Positions 1-5,284 of a stretch of DNA of 8,503 nt are shown piece by piece. The stretch spans positions 1 to 8,503 of the forward strand of contig QYPD01000013.1 in NCBI GenBank assembly GCA_007279775.1, written 5' to 3'. The translations under genes and the position numbers were made by a program. The first letter of the stretch is position 1. The number at the start of each line of letters is the position of its first letter. This DNA comes from Spirochaetia bacterium. GTDB taxonomy: Bacteria > Patescibacteriota > Minisyncoccia > UBA6257 > UBA9933. The notes under the pieces are model-generated. The model worked only from the letters and a program-made list of their open reading frames with translations, did not search any database and had not been told where the DNA came from.

Positions 1-24
1 ATTTCCGAAGAAGACGCAAAATAA
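1..24 (+). pseudogene. 3' end of an open frame continuous with pilB (N-terminal fragment cut by TAA)
   Basis: Seven codons (ISEEDAK) enter from the left edge and stop at TAA 22-24. The frame is the same as that of the pilB gene starting at 31. Read through the stop, the peptide ISEEDAK-stop-DKMAAIEL resembles, without gaps, the stretch of PilB/GspE N-terminal (MshEN-type) domains that usually reads like IPEE-A-KYK-IPF. It is therefore more likely the upstream part of the same ATPase gene than an unrelated gene. The rest lies outside the window, so an unrelated neighbour ending here cannot be excluded. Confidence 0.55.
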
Positions 25-30
25 GACAAA

Positions 31-1527
31 ATGGCGGCGATTGAGCTTAAAGAAAAAAAAGTTGCCTTGGCGGTTTTTGATTCAGAAAATCCCGAAGCGA
101 AAAAAATCATAGAAAAATTGAAATCAAAGGGCTACGCGCTTTCTATTTTCACGGCTTCGTTAAGCGGGCTTAATAATATTTGGGGTTTTTATAAATTTGT
201 TTTCAAAAAGCCGGAAAATATTACTGGCAGAATTAAAATTGAAGAGAAAAAATTAATGGAATTAAAAGACGCGCTCGTTTCTTTGAAAAGCATAAACAAT
301 GCGATTGCCGAGTTGAACGAGAAGGAGGGCTATACCGGAGAAATTTTGGAGGTTATTTTAGCGGGAGCGCTTTCAATGAGAGCTTCGGACATTCACTTTG
401 AACCCTCCGAACATTCGGCGAAAATTCGCTTAAGAGTAGACGGCCTACTCTATGATATTTTTAATAATTTAAAACCGAAAACTCACGGCAACGTTATTTC
501 GCGCATAAAACTTCTTTCAAGATTAAAAATTAACGTGAATGATCAGGCTCAAGACGGCCGGTTTACCATCGCTTTATCCAATAAAGAAATAGAGATAAGA
601 ACTTCAATTAACCCTTCGGAATTCGGCGAGACAGTTGTTTTGAGAATTTTAGATCCGGATTCCATCCACGTCGGATTGCCCCAACTCGGATTCCGAAAAG
701 ACGATTTGGAAATAGTTGAAAAAGAATTAGGTAAGCCGAATGGAATGATTTTAAACACTGGTCCCACCGGCTCCGGAAAAACAACCACTCTTTATGCCTT
801 TTTACAGCACACTCAAAAATCGGAATCAAAAACAATCACAATTGAGGATCCAATAGAATACCATATTGAGGGCATAGAACAAACACAGGTTGAGCCCGGT
901 TCTGATTATACTTTTTCAAGCGGTTTACGTTCGCTTTTGAGGCAGGACCCGGATGTGATTTTAATCGGTGAAATCAGGGATTTGGAAACCGCCGAAATAG
1001 CGATTCACGCTTCGCTTACCGGCCACTTAGTTTTTTCAACGCTTCACACGAACGACGCCTCGGGCGCGATTCCAAGAATGATAGACTTGGGGGTTAAGAC
1101 TTCTGTGCTCGCGCCGGCAATCAATTTAATTATCGCTCAGCGCTTGGTGAGAAAGCTCTGTGAAAAATGCAAGGTTGAGAAAAAAATTGACGCCGAGTTA
1201 GAAGATAAGATAAAAAATTTCATCGGAAAATTGCCGGATAGAGTAGATAAAAATTTTTATAAATCAAACATCAAAATGTTTGAATCCAGGGGTTGTGAAA
1301 AATGCAACAATTTGGGCTACAAGGGCAGAGTGGGAGTCTTTGAACTTCTTTTAGTTGACGGCGAGATGGAATTATTAATAGGCAAAGACCCGACCGATAT
1401 CGGCATTAAAGGATTGGCAATTAAAAAAGGAATAGTGATGATGCAGCAAGACGGGATTTTGAAATCGATTTCCGGAATAACCACTTTTGACGAAGTTGAA
1501 AAAACCACGGGTGCGATTGAATGGTAG
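31..1527 (+). CDS. pilB: Type IV pilus assembly / type II secretion ATPase, PilB/GspE family (N-terminus interrupted)
   Basis: Hexameric cytoplasmic ATPase of the secretion superfamily that powers type IV pilus extension. Visible in the 498-residue frame: the end of an N-terminal MshEN-like domain (about 1-45), the N2 domain with ASDIHFEP (118-125), Walker A GPTGSGKTT (244-252), the Asp box ITIEDPIEY (269-277), Walker B DVILIGEIRD (308-317), the His box GHLVFSTLHTND (331-342), and a zinc tetracysteine site (C377, C380, C422, C425). The ATPase core is complete. The N-terminus is short: family members usually run to about 560 residues, and the missing part appears to precede an in-frame TAA at 22-24. 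The ATG at 31 has no Shine-Dalgarno sequence and falls inside a domain, so it is a doubtful native start. It could be a restart codon, or the gene could be a recent pseudogene or contain a sequencing error. No other pilus genes lie downstream here. Confidence 0.93.
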   Translation: MAAIELKEKKVALAVFDSENPEAKKIIEKLKSKGYALSIFTASLSGLNNIWGFYKFVFKKPENITGRIKIEEKKLMELKDALVSLKSINNAIAELNEKEGYTGEILEVILAGALSMRASDIHFEPSEHSAKIRLRVDGLLYDIFNNLKPKTHGNVISRIKLLSRLKINVNDQAQDGRFTIALSNKEIEIRTSINPSEFGETVVLRILDPDSIHVGLPQLGFRKDDLEIVEKELGKPNGMILNTGPTGSGKTTTLYAFLQHTQKSESKTITIEDPIEYHIEGIEQTQVEPGSDYTFSSGLRSLLRQDPDVILIGEIRDLETAEIAIHASLTGHLVFSTLHTNDASGAIPRMIDLGVKTSVLAPAINLIIAQRLVRKLCEKCKVEKKIDAELEDKIKNFIGKLPDRVDKNFYKSNIKMFESRGCEKCNNLGYKGRVGVFELLLVDGEMELLIGKDPTDIGIKGLAIKKGIVMMQQDGILKSISGITTFDEVEKTTGAIEW

Positions 1528-1531
1528 ATGC

Positions 1532-1632
1532 GATCCAAAACTACAAAAGCATCCGAATCTACAAATAAATCCGAAATAACAAAACGTATTGGTAGCCATT
1601 CGTAGATTCGTATAAATTCGTAGTTTGGTATC
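1532..1632. repeat. Imperfect inverted repeat after pilB
   Basis: The arms at about 1535-1566 and 1598-1628 are imperfect reverse complements, sharing blocks such as CGAATCTAC / GTAGATTCG and CTAC / GTAG. A weaker match continues outward to 1532 and 1632. The repeat lies immediately after the pilB stop and could fold in the mRNA 3' end. There is no U-run directly after it, so calling it a terminator would be a guess. Confidence 0.6.
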
Positions 1633-1639
1633 GGTTTAA

Positions 1640-1810
1640 TAATAAAACCGCCTAATTCTGTGGGCGATTCTCGGACGAGAATTGAAACTCTAATATAAAA
1701 AAAGAGATTAAGAATTCTTTCGAGGAGATCTCCAGCCGGAGCCGGACATTCCGTGATCTAAAAAAAATTCTCTAGAGCCCACAGAATTAGACGGTCTGAT
1801 ATTATTTATT
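1640..1810 (-). ncRNA. Candidate structured small RNA, family not recognised (6S-like size and outline)
   Basis: A near-consensus promoter on the minus strand (1817-1845) predicts a start near 1810. The transcript would then meet an 18-nt arm (1777-1794) complementary to 1648-1665 with one mismatch, closing the whole RNA. Inside are a six-pair hairpin with a four-base loop (1667-1682), a short CTCT/AGAG hairpin (1688-1706), and a nested stem made of AGAATT 1711-1716 with 1766-1771, AGATC 1726-1730 with 1755-1759, and the tip CGGA-CAT-TCCG 1743-1753. On the minus strand the closing stem ends at 1648 and is followed by UUUUAUUAUU, a plausible 3' end. The length of roughly 170 nt and the long closing stem recall 6S RNA, but I recognise no conserved core sequence. 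No protein reading frame explains the region. A palindromic mobile remnant (MITE-like) is the alternative. Confidence 0.5.
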
Positions 1811-1816
1811 TTTTGC

Positions 1817-1845
1817 AGTATAGCATACTTTATGACAAAAGTCAA
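1817..1845 (-). promoter_or_regulatory. Strong sigma-70-type promoter, minus strand
   Basis: Read on the minus strand: -35 TTGACT (1845-1840), a 17-nt spacer, and -10 TATACT (1822-1817) with an extended TGC directly before it. It points away from ruvB into the folded RNA candidate, with a start near 1810. This is one of the best promoter matches in the window. Confidence 0.7.
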
Positions 1846-1885
1846 CCCCCACACCTAATCACCCAAAACTGATTAGGTGTGGGGG
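1846..1885. repeat. 15-bp perfect inverted repeat before ruvB
   Basis: Arms 1846-1860 (CCCCCACACCTAATC) and 1871-1885 are exact reverse complements around a 10-nt loop. The repeat lies just upstream of the minus-strand -35 box and ends 17 nt before the first ATG of ruvB. There is no T-run on either side. It could be an operator, a structure in the ruvB leader, or a dispersed repeat. It also covers the GTG at 1879, making that codon an unlikely start. Confidence 0.75.
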
Positions 1886-1896
1886 TCAAGACCTCA

Positions 1897-1926
1897 ACTA
1901 ACATGCCTAAAACTAACATGCCTAAA
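1897..1926 (+). repeat. Tandem 15-bp duplication over the ruvB start
   Basis: ACTAACATGCCTAAA occurs twice without a gap (1897-1911, 1912-1926). Each copy holds an ATG in the ruvB frame, so the unit encodes TNMPK twice and gives two possible start codons 15 nt apart. Confidence 0.9.
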
Positions 1927-2907
1927 ATCAAAACTAGCAAAAAAAGACAAGACGACGAGGAGTTCATCGATTCCGCGCTTAGGCCGGTATCGTGGAATGA
2001 TTATATAGGACAAGAGAAAATAAAGAAAGCCCTCGCCCTGATTTTGGCCGCGGCGAAAAAAAGGAAAGAGTCGGCGGACCATTTGCTTTTTTACGGCCCG
2101 GCCGGATTGGGCAAAACAACTCTGGCGAATTTGGCGGCAAAAGAAATGGGAGCGAATTTGAAAACCGCCACCGGGACGGCACTGCAAAAGCTCGGCGATT
2201 TGGCGGCCGTGCTTTCAAATTTGGAAAATGGCGACGTTTTATTCATAGACGAAGCGCACAGGATTCCACGGGCAATAGAAGAAATTTTATATCCGGCGAT
2301 GGAGGCAAGAAAATTATGCTTGATGGTTGGAAAGGGTTTGGCGAGCAGGATTGTCTCAATTGATTTGCCGGCTTTCACATTGATTGCCGCTACCACCCGG
2401 CCGAGCTTGCTTTCAAACCCGTTGCGTTCAAGGTTTGGCGGAATTTTCCATTTTGATTATTACGATTCCGGCGAAATAGAAACAATAATCAAGCGTTCGG
2501 CGAATCTTATGGGTCTCAATATGGATTCGGGGGCGGTTTTGGCGCTGGCGAAGGCTTCAAGGTTTACTCCCCGGACAGCAAATAGGCTTTTAAAGCGCGC
2601 CCGCGATTTCTCCGAGGTAAATAATTTAGAAACTATAGATGCCGAAGTCATCAAAAAAATCCTTAAATTTTTTGAAGTTGACGAGCTCGGACTTGAGACC
2701 TACGAACGCGACCTTTTAAAGGCAATTATAAGCAAATTCCACAACAGGCCAGTTGGCATTAACGTTTTAACTTCTTTTTTGGGCGAAGAAAAAGGCACAA
2801 TAGAAGAAATATACGAGCCTTATTTAATGAAAATTGGATTTCTTCAAAGAACGCCGCATGGCAGAATCGCGACACAAGAAGCATATAATCACTTAGGTTT
2901 AAATTGA
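1903..2907 (+). CDS. ruvB: Holliday junction branch migration ATPase RuvB
   Basis: AAA+ motor that forms hexamers on DNA beside RuvA and drives branch migration of Holliday junctions during recombinational repair. Numbered from an upstream GTG at 1879: the N-terminal LRPVSWNDYIGQE (34-46), Walker A GPAGLGKTT (73-81), Walker B FIDEAH (122-127), sensor 1 ATTR (171-174), the arginine-bearing PLRSRFG (181-187), and sensor 2 TPRTANR (230-236). The C-terminal winged helix is well matched, with RPVGINVL and YEPYLMKIGFLQRTPHGR. Length is normal for RuvB. I prefer the ATG at 1903 because the GTG at 1879 lies inside a perfect hairpin. A second ATG at 1918 is equally possible, since the two sit in a tandem 15-bp duplication. 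No Shine-Dalgarno is visible, and ruvA and ruvC are not in the window. Confidence 0.95.
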   Translation: MPKTNMPKIKTSKKRQDDEEFIDSALRPVSWNDYIGQEKIKKALALILAAAKKRKESADHLLFYGPAGLGKTTLANLAAKEMGANLKTATGTALQKLGDLAAVLSNLENGDVLFIDEAHRIPRAIEEILYPAMEARKLCLMVGKGLASRIVSIDLPAFTLIAATTRPSLLSNPLRSRFGGIFHFDYYDSGEIETIIKRSANLMGLNMDSGAVLALAKASRFTPRTANRLLKRARDFSEVNNLETIDAEVIKKILKFFEVDELGLETYERDLLKAIISKFHNRPVGINVLTSFLGEEKGTIEEIYEPYLMKIGFLQRTPHGRIATQEAYNHLGLN

Positions 2908-2910
2908 CCT

Positions 2911-3006
2911 AATTATTCTAATTAACCTAATTGACCTAAAACTTTTTGGGCATTGGGATTTAGGATTTCATTAGACTAATTAGAAATTAGGGCAATTAGA
3001 ATAATT
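2911..3006. repeat. 13-bp inverted repeat in the ruvB-LTD gap
   Basis: AATTATTCTAATT (2911-2923) is the exact reverse complement of 2994-3006. The gap between ruvB and the next gene also repeats CCTAATT/AATTAGG-like words several times. The right arm ends just before the ATG at 3009. This is low-complexity AT-rich DNA, and a function is not evident. Confidence 0.6.
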
Positions 3007-3008
3007 TA

Positions 3009-3563
3009 ATGGTTTTAATTAAAGAGTTTTTTCCTAACCCTAGCGGCAAAGACACCGAAGGCGAATGGATAAAGTTATTTAATAATAGCAACACTGCGGT
3101 TGATGTGAGTGGCTGGCAAATAAAAGACGCTTCGGCTAAGGCGTTTATTTTTTCAGCCACAGATGGGAAAAACACTCTAATCGCCGGCGGCGAAATTTTG
3201 ACGCTTGATTATAAAACCACAAAAATTTCTTTAAATAATAATGGCGAAACGATTTTCCTTTACGACAAGAACGGAATTTTGGTTGATAAGGCGGAATATA
3301 CCGGTACCGCCGCCGATGGCAAAGTTTATATTCGCGCCGAAAACGGAAAATTTATTTTAAGCGGAAGCCAGGCAGAATTACAGGAAGTAAATTCTATTCC
3401 GGCCCCAACTTCTTTTAATAACAAAAGCGCCAACTCCGGCGCAATTATTAATAATTCTAACCTTGGCCTAAATTTTTCAATTGGCATTTTTATCGCTTTG
3501 GTTCTGACGGTATTATTTATTTTTATTTCTAAAAAATTAGAATTGTTTTCTGGCGATGAATAA
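3009..3563 (+). CDS. Lamin-tail-domain (LTD) protein with C-terminal membrane anchor
   Basis: The first ~105 residues fit the lamin tail domain, an immunoglobulin-like fold common in bacterial surface and nuclease-associated proteins. Seen here: IKEFFPNPSGKDTEGEWIKL (4-23), VDVSGWQIKD (31-40), LNNNGETIFLYDKNG (75-89) and VDKAEYTG (92-99). A Ser/Asn/Ala-rich linker (about 118-153) leads to one hydrophobic segment (about 155-174), followed by KKLELFSGDE. The domain starts at residue 2 with no signal peptide, and a stop (TAG 2997-2999) only three codons upstream in frame prevents a longer version. Either the N-terminal signal has been lost or the protein is tail-anchored with its domain in the cytoplasm. 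The partner is unknown. Confidence 0.85.
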   Translation: MVLIKEFFPNPSGKDTEGEWIKLFNNSNTAVDVSGWQIKDASAKAFIFSATDGKNTLIAGGEILTLDYKTTKISLNNNGETIFLYDKNGILVDKAEYTGTAADGKVYIRAENGKFILSGSQAELQEVNSIPAPTSFNNKSANSGAIINNSNLGLNFSIGIFIALVLTVLFIFISKKLELFSGDE

Positions 3564-3588
3564 TCAATAAATAAATCTTTGAATAAAT

Positions 3589-3630
3589 CTTTTGACGAAA
3601 CTTACGCCATGGCGTGTAATTAGTCAAAAG
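3589..3630. terminator. Inverted repeat with nested palindrome, possible terminator
   Basis: CTTTTGAC (3589-3596) pairs with GTCAAAAG (3623-3630), and the inner ACGCCATGGCGT (3604-3615) is a perfect palindrome. It follows the LTD gene by about 25 nt. The downstream run is only TTT, so efficient termination is uncertain. Confidence 0.45.
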
Positions 3631-3660
3631 TTTGGGAGATAAAGTTATCCACATATCCAT

Positions 3661-3691
3661 CACTTGTTTAAAACAAGTGAACTATTATAAT
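3661..3691 (+). promoter_or_regulatory. Promoter with overlapping palindromic operator-like site, upstream of the collar gene
   Basis: -35 TTGTTT (3664-3669), a 16-nt spacer and a perfect -10 TATAAT (3686-3691) predict a start near 3698, about 9 nt before the ATG at 3707. A palindrome with 9-bp arms (3661-3679) covers the -35 box, the layout expected of a repressor site. The binding protein is unknown. Confidence 0.6.
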
Positions 3692-3706
3692 TATAGATAT
3701 AAATTT

Positions 3707-3754
<48 letters not shown>

Positions 3755-3807
3755 ACGGCGCGAGCGCCGCTCCTTTTAGTAATTTCTTCAACAAGCGTCT
3801 TTTTGTA

Positions 3808-4308
3808 GTGTTAACCGCCATAACAGCGGGAATTCTTATTGCCATAACAATAATGGCTTTTACTGGTCCGGGTTCAAACCAACCACCAAACGGCGACCCG
3901 GTTTTCTCAGTAGGAGTTCCAAGCGGCGCGGTGATGCACTTTAATCTTGCCGCCTGCCCTACAGGTTGGACCGCGCTCGCAGCCGCCCAAGGCCGATATT
4001 TGGTCGGACTACCTAGTGCCGGCACACTGGCCGGAACTGTCGGTACCGCGTTAACTAATCAAGAGAATAGGGCTACAGGTCAACATAGCCATGGGATTAC
4101 GGATCCTGGGCATACGCATCCGTCTGGATATGGTGAGAACAACCGCATTGGCGGCGAGCCTCAGAGTGACCACTGGGAACCCAATCGGCCTGCTTCAGGC
4201 GGAACCCCCTCAAATTCCGCCGTGACCGGCATCACCATTAACGCCACTGGCACCGTCGCTGGCACCAACGCCCCATATATCCAATTTTTGGTCTGCCAGA
4301 AAAATTAA
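3808..4308 (+). CDS. Membrane-anchored phage tail-collar-like surface protein (start lies upstream, out of phase)
   Basis: The frame begins with a hydrophobic segment (LTAITAGILIAITIMAF, 2-18) that would anchor the protein with its C-terminus outside. A Pro/Gly linker follows, then a tail-collar / microcystin-dependent-protein-like domain: GAVMHFNLAACPTGWTA (40-56), GRYLVGLP (62-69), the His-rich GQHSHGITDPGHTHPS (91-106), and the typical end NAPYIQFLVCQKN. C50 and C163 may form a disulfide. The GTG at 3808 is the first possible start in this frame but has no ribosome site and lies inside the hydrophobic segment. The frame stays open upstream through NGASAAPFSNFFNKRLFV, so the true start is probably the ATG at 3707, beyond the GA tract. 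In phages this fold is structural. Here a cell-surface or adhesive role is inferred. Confidence 0.8.
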   Translation: MLTAITAGILIAITIMAFTGPGSNQPPNGDPVFSVGVPSGAVMHFNLAACPTGWTALAAAQGRYLVGLPSAGTLAGTVGTALTNQENRATGQHSHGITDPGHTHPSGYGENNRIGGEPQSDHWEPNRPASGGTPSNSAVTGITINATGTVAGTNAPYIQFLVCQKN

Positions 4309-4369
4309 GTCATATTAGGCTTGCGACCGGATGTCAGTATTAGATATATTATATTGCAAATAATTTTTA

Positions 4370-4494
4370 AATCTGCCGAATAAGTAAATAATAAAAAATC
4401 AATATTTTCTATTTTTAATACTTCCCCGCGGGGAAGTGTCCCTCAAAGGAACTCATACTTCCTCATAGGGAAGTAGACACACTCATGGCAGATT
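4370..4494. repeat. Nested palindromes with repeated ACTTCC/GGAAGT arms
   Basis: An outer 8-bp inverted repeat (AATCTGCC 4370-4377 with 4487-4494) encloses two 18-nt palindromic units: a perfect one at 4420-4437 (ACTTCCCCGCGGGGAAGT) and an imperfect one at 4457-4474 with 6-bp arms. GTGTC 4436-4440 can pair with GACAC 4476-4480. The four ACTTCC/GGAAGT arms could pair in alternative ways. No ORF is recognisable here. The remaining stretch from 4309 to 4369 is AT-rich with nothing I can name. Confidence 0.6.
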
Positions 4495-4523
4495 AACGAC
4501 ATCGCAAGTCGTTAATTATTTTT
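4493..4523 (+). terminator. Possible intrinsic terminator
   Basis: TTAACGAC (4493-4500) pairs perfectly with 4508-4515 around a 7-nt loop, followed by TTATTTTT. The stem is short and only moderately GC-rich. It would end transcripts arriving from the collar gene about 190 nt upstream. Confidence 0.45.
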
Positions 4524-4602
4524 AATCGACGATGTTCGCGTTTACAACCGCGCCCTTTCCGCCGCCGAGATTTTAGCACTTTATAACGCGACGAATAGGT
4601 AA
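4516..4602 (+). pseudogene. Remnant C-terminus of a LamG/concanavalin-like lectin-fold protein
   Basis: This short open stretch translates to IDDVRVYNRALSAAEILALY followed by NATNR and a TAA stop. IDDVR-YNRALSA-EI-ALY is the hallmark last strand and helix of LamG-like (Laminin_G_3 type) jelly-roll domains found at the end of large surface proteins. Only about 28 codons remain, with stops immediately upstream (TAA 4513-4515) and no start, so this is a decayed gene end or recombination scar, not a gene. It is next to another surface-protein gene, the collar ORF. Confidence 0.75.
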
Positions 4603-4666
4603 AAAGTAACAGTTAACAATTAAGCAATTTGAGGTAATTATTGGCAGTAATTAGAGCTAAAAATAG

Positions 4667-4699
4667 CCACTATGACATGTCATAGTGGTGTGTTAGAAT
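4667..4699 (+). promoter_or_regulatory. Promoter with 22-bp palindromic operator before the HTH gene
   Basis: Positions 4667-4688 form a perfect 22-bp palindrome around the core CACTATGACATGTCATAGTG. Within it ATGACA (4672-4677) can serve as -35, with a 16-nt spacer to the extended -10 TGT-TAGAAT (4691-4699). The start would be near 4706, leaving a 13-nt leader. The operator-like site over the -35 box suggests repression, most simply by the HTH protein itself. Confidence 0.65.
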
Positions 4700-4718
4700 A
4701 ATATTCATAATTACAAAT

Positions 4719-5153
4719 ATGGTCAACGATGTGAATAAAAAACCAAAAAGAGAATTGTCAGTAATTTTGCCGCTAATTAAAAATTATCCCTCACGCAAGG
4801 AATGGGAAGTAGTTTGTTGGCGGAAGATTTTAGAGTCTAAAGAATTGTTAAATTTACTTATTACATCCAATGAAGGGCATAATTTAGTGATGCGTGCGGT
4901 CGTAATGGAGGGATTATTTTCCGGCAAAAGCTATAAGCAAATTAGTGAAGAGTTATGGCTTTCGCCGCAAACGATTAGCAGTATTAAAAAAGCCTTAAAA
5001 GAAAAAGCTTATAGGAGTTATCGCGAACGGGGCAAAACAGAACGAAAAAAGAAAGTATATAGTTCGTGGTCTAGGCCCGCGCCTAAACGATCTCGCCCAA
5101 AAGGCGTGCCTCGTCGCACAAAATACGGGACGGTTTATTTTCCCCAAATTTGA
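4719..5153 (+). CDS. TrpR-like helix-turn-helix DNA-binding protein with basic C-terminal tail
   Basis: 144 residues. The centre (about 28-94) matches the TrpR/YerC-type helical DNA-binding layout: EWEVVCWRKILESKELLNLL, then LVMRAVVMEGLFSGKSYKQI, with the helix-turn-helix at about 71-93 (SYKQISEELWLSPQTISSIKKAL). The last ~50 residues are strongly basic (many Arg, Lys and Pro) and look disordered or nucleic-acid binding; I cannot assign them to a domain. The start ATG follows a predicted promoter by about 13 nt and has no Shine-Dalgarno. The gene is bracketed by two palindromes with an identical 20-bp core, one over its promoter and one 38 nt after its stop, so autoregulation is the simplest reading. 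Whether it senses tryptophan or any ligand cannot be seen; the name reflects fold similarity only. Confidence 0.75.
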   Translation: MVNDVNKKPKRELSVILPLIKNYPSRKEWEVVCWRKILESKELLNLLITSNEGHNLVMRAVVMEGLFSGKSYKQISEELWLSPQTISSIKKALKEKAYRSYRERGKTERKKKVYSSWSRPAPKRSRPKGVPRRTKYGTVYFPQI

Positions 5154-5190
5154 CAGGCTTTGACGTCTGTAAATATTTAAATCGCTTACA

Positions 5191-5220
5191 TTAAGCACTA
5201 TGACATGTCATAGTGCTTAA
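5191..5220. promoter_or_regulatory. 30-bp perfect palindrome, second copy of the HTH-associated site
   Basis: The sequence is perfectly self-complementary over 30 bp with centre CACTATGACATGTCATAGTG, identical to the core of the site at 4667-4688, while the flanks differ (TTAAG instead of C). It lies after the HTH gene and about 30 nt before the tsaE -35 box. The RNA stem is followed by TAATAATTTT, so it may also help end the HTH transcript. Confidence 0.7.
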
Positions 5221-5249
5221 TAATTTTAGCCGATCATTTTTTTGCCTTT

Positions 5250-5278
5250 TTGTTTAATTTAACATTGAGTGTTATAAT
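5250..5278 (+). promoter_or_regulatory. Promoter of tsaE, predicting a leaderless mRNA
   Basis: -35 TTGTTT (5250-5255), a 17-nt spacer and a perfect -10 TATAAT (5273-5278). The expected start, seven bases after the -10, is 5285, the A of the tsaE ATG. Confidence 0.65.
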
Positions 5279-5284
5279 TTTTTA

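Noticed and set aside
1660..1700. Hammerhead-type ribozyme suggested by GAAAC and GGACGAG words
   Set aside because: The CUGAUGA core and the three-stem layout are absent on both strands.
1648..1794. MITE with 18-bp terminal inverted repeats
   Set aside because: No convincing target-site duplication and only one copy in the window. The adjacent minus-strand promoter favours an RNA gene, though the idea is kept as an alternative.
3645..3653. A perfect DnaA-box-like TTATCCACA, near AT-rich DNA and a palindrome
   Set aside because: One box is not an origin. A second identical 9-mer (6118-6126) lies within yraN coding sequence, showing it arises by chance. No dnaA, dnaN or box cluster is present.
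3756..3777. Intrinsic terminator (CGGCGC-GA-GCGCCG then CTCCTTTT) just after the GA tract
   Set aside because: The loop is only two bases, the T-run is only four and interrupted from the stem, and the sequence is part of the collar protein's reading frame.
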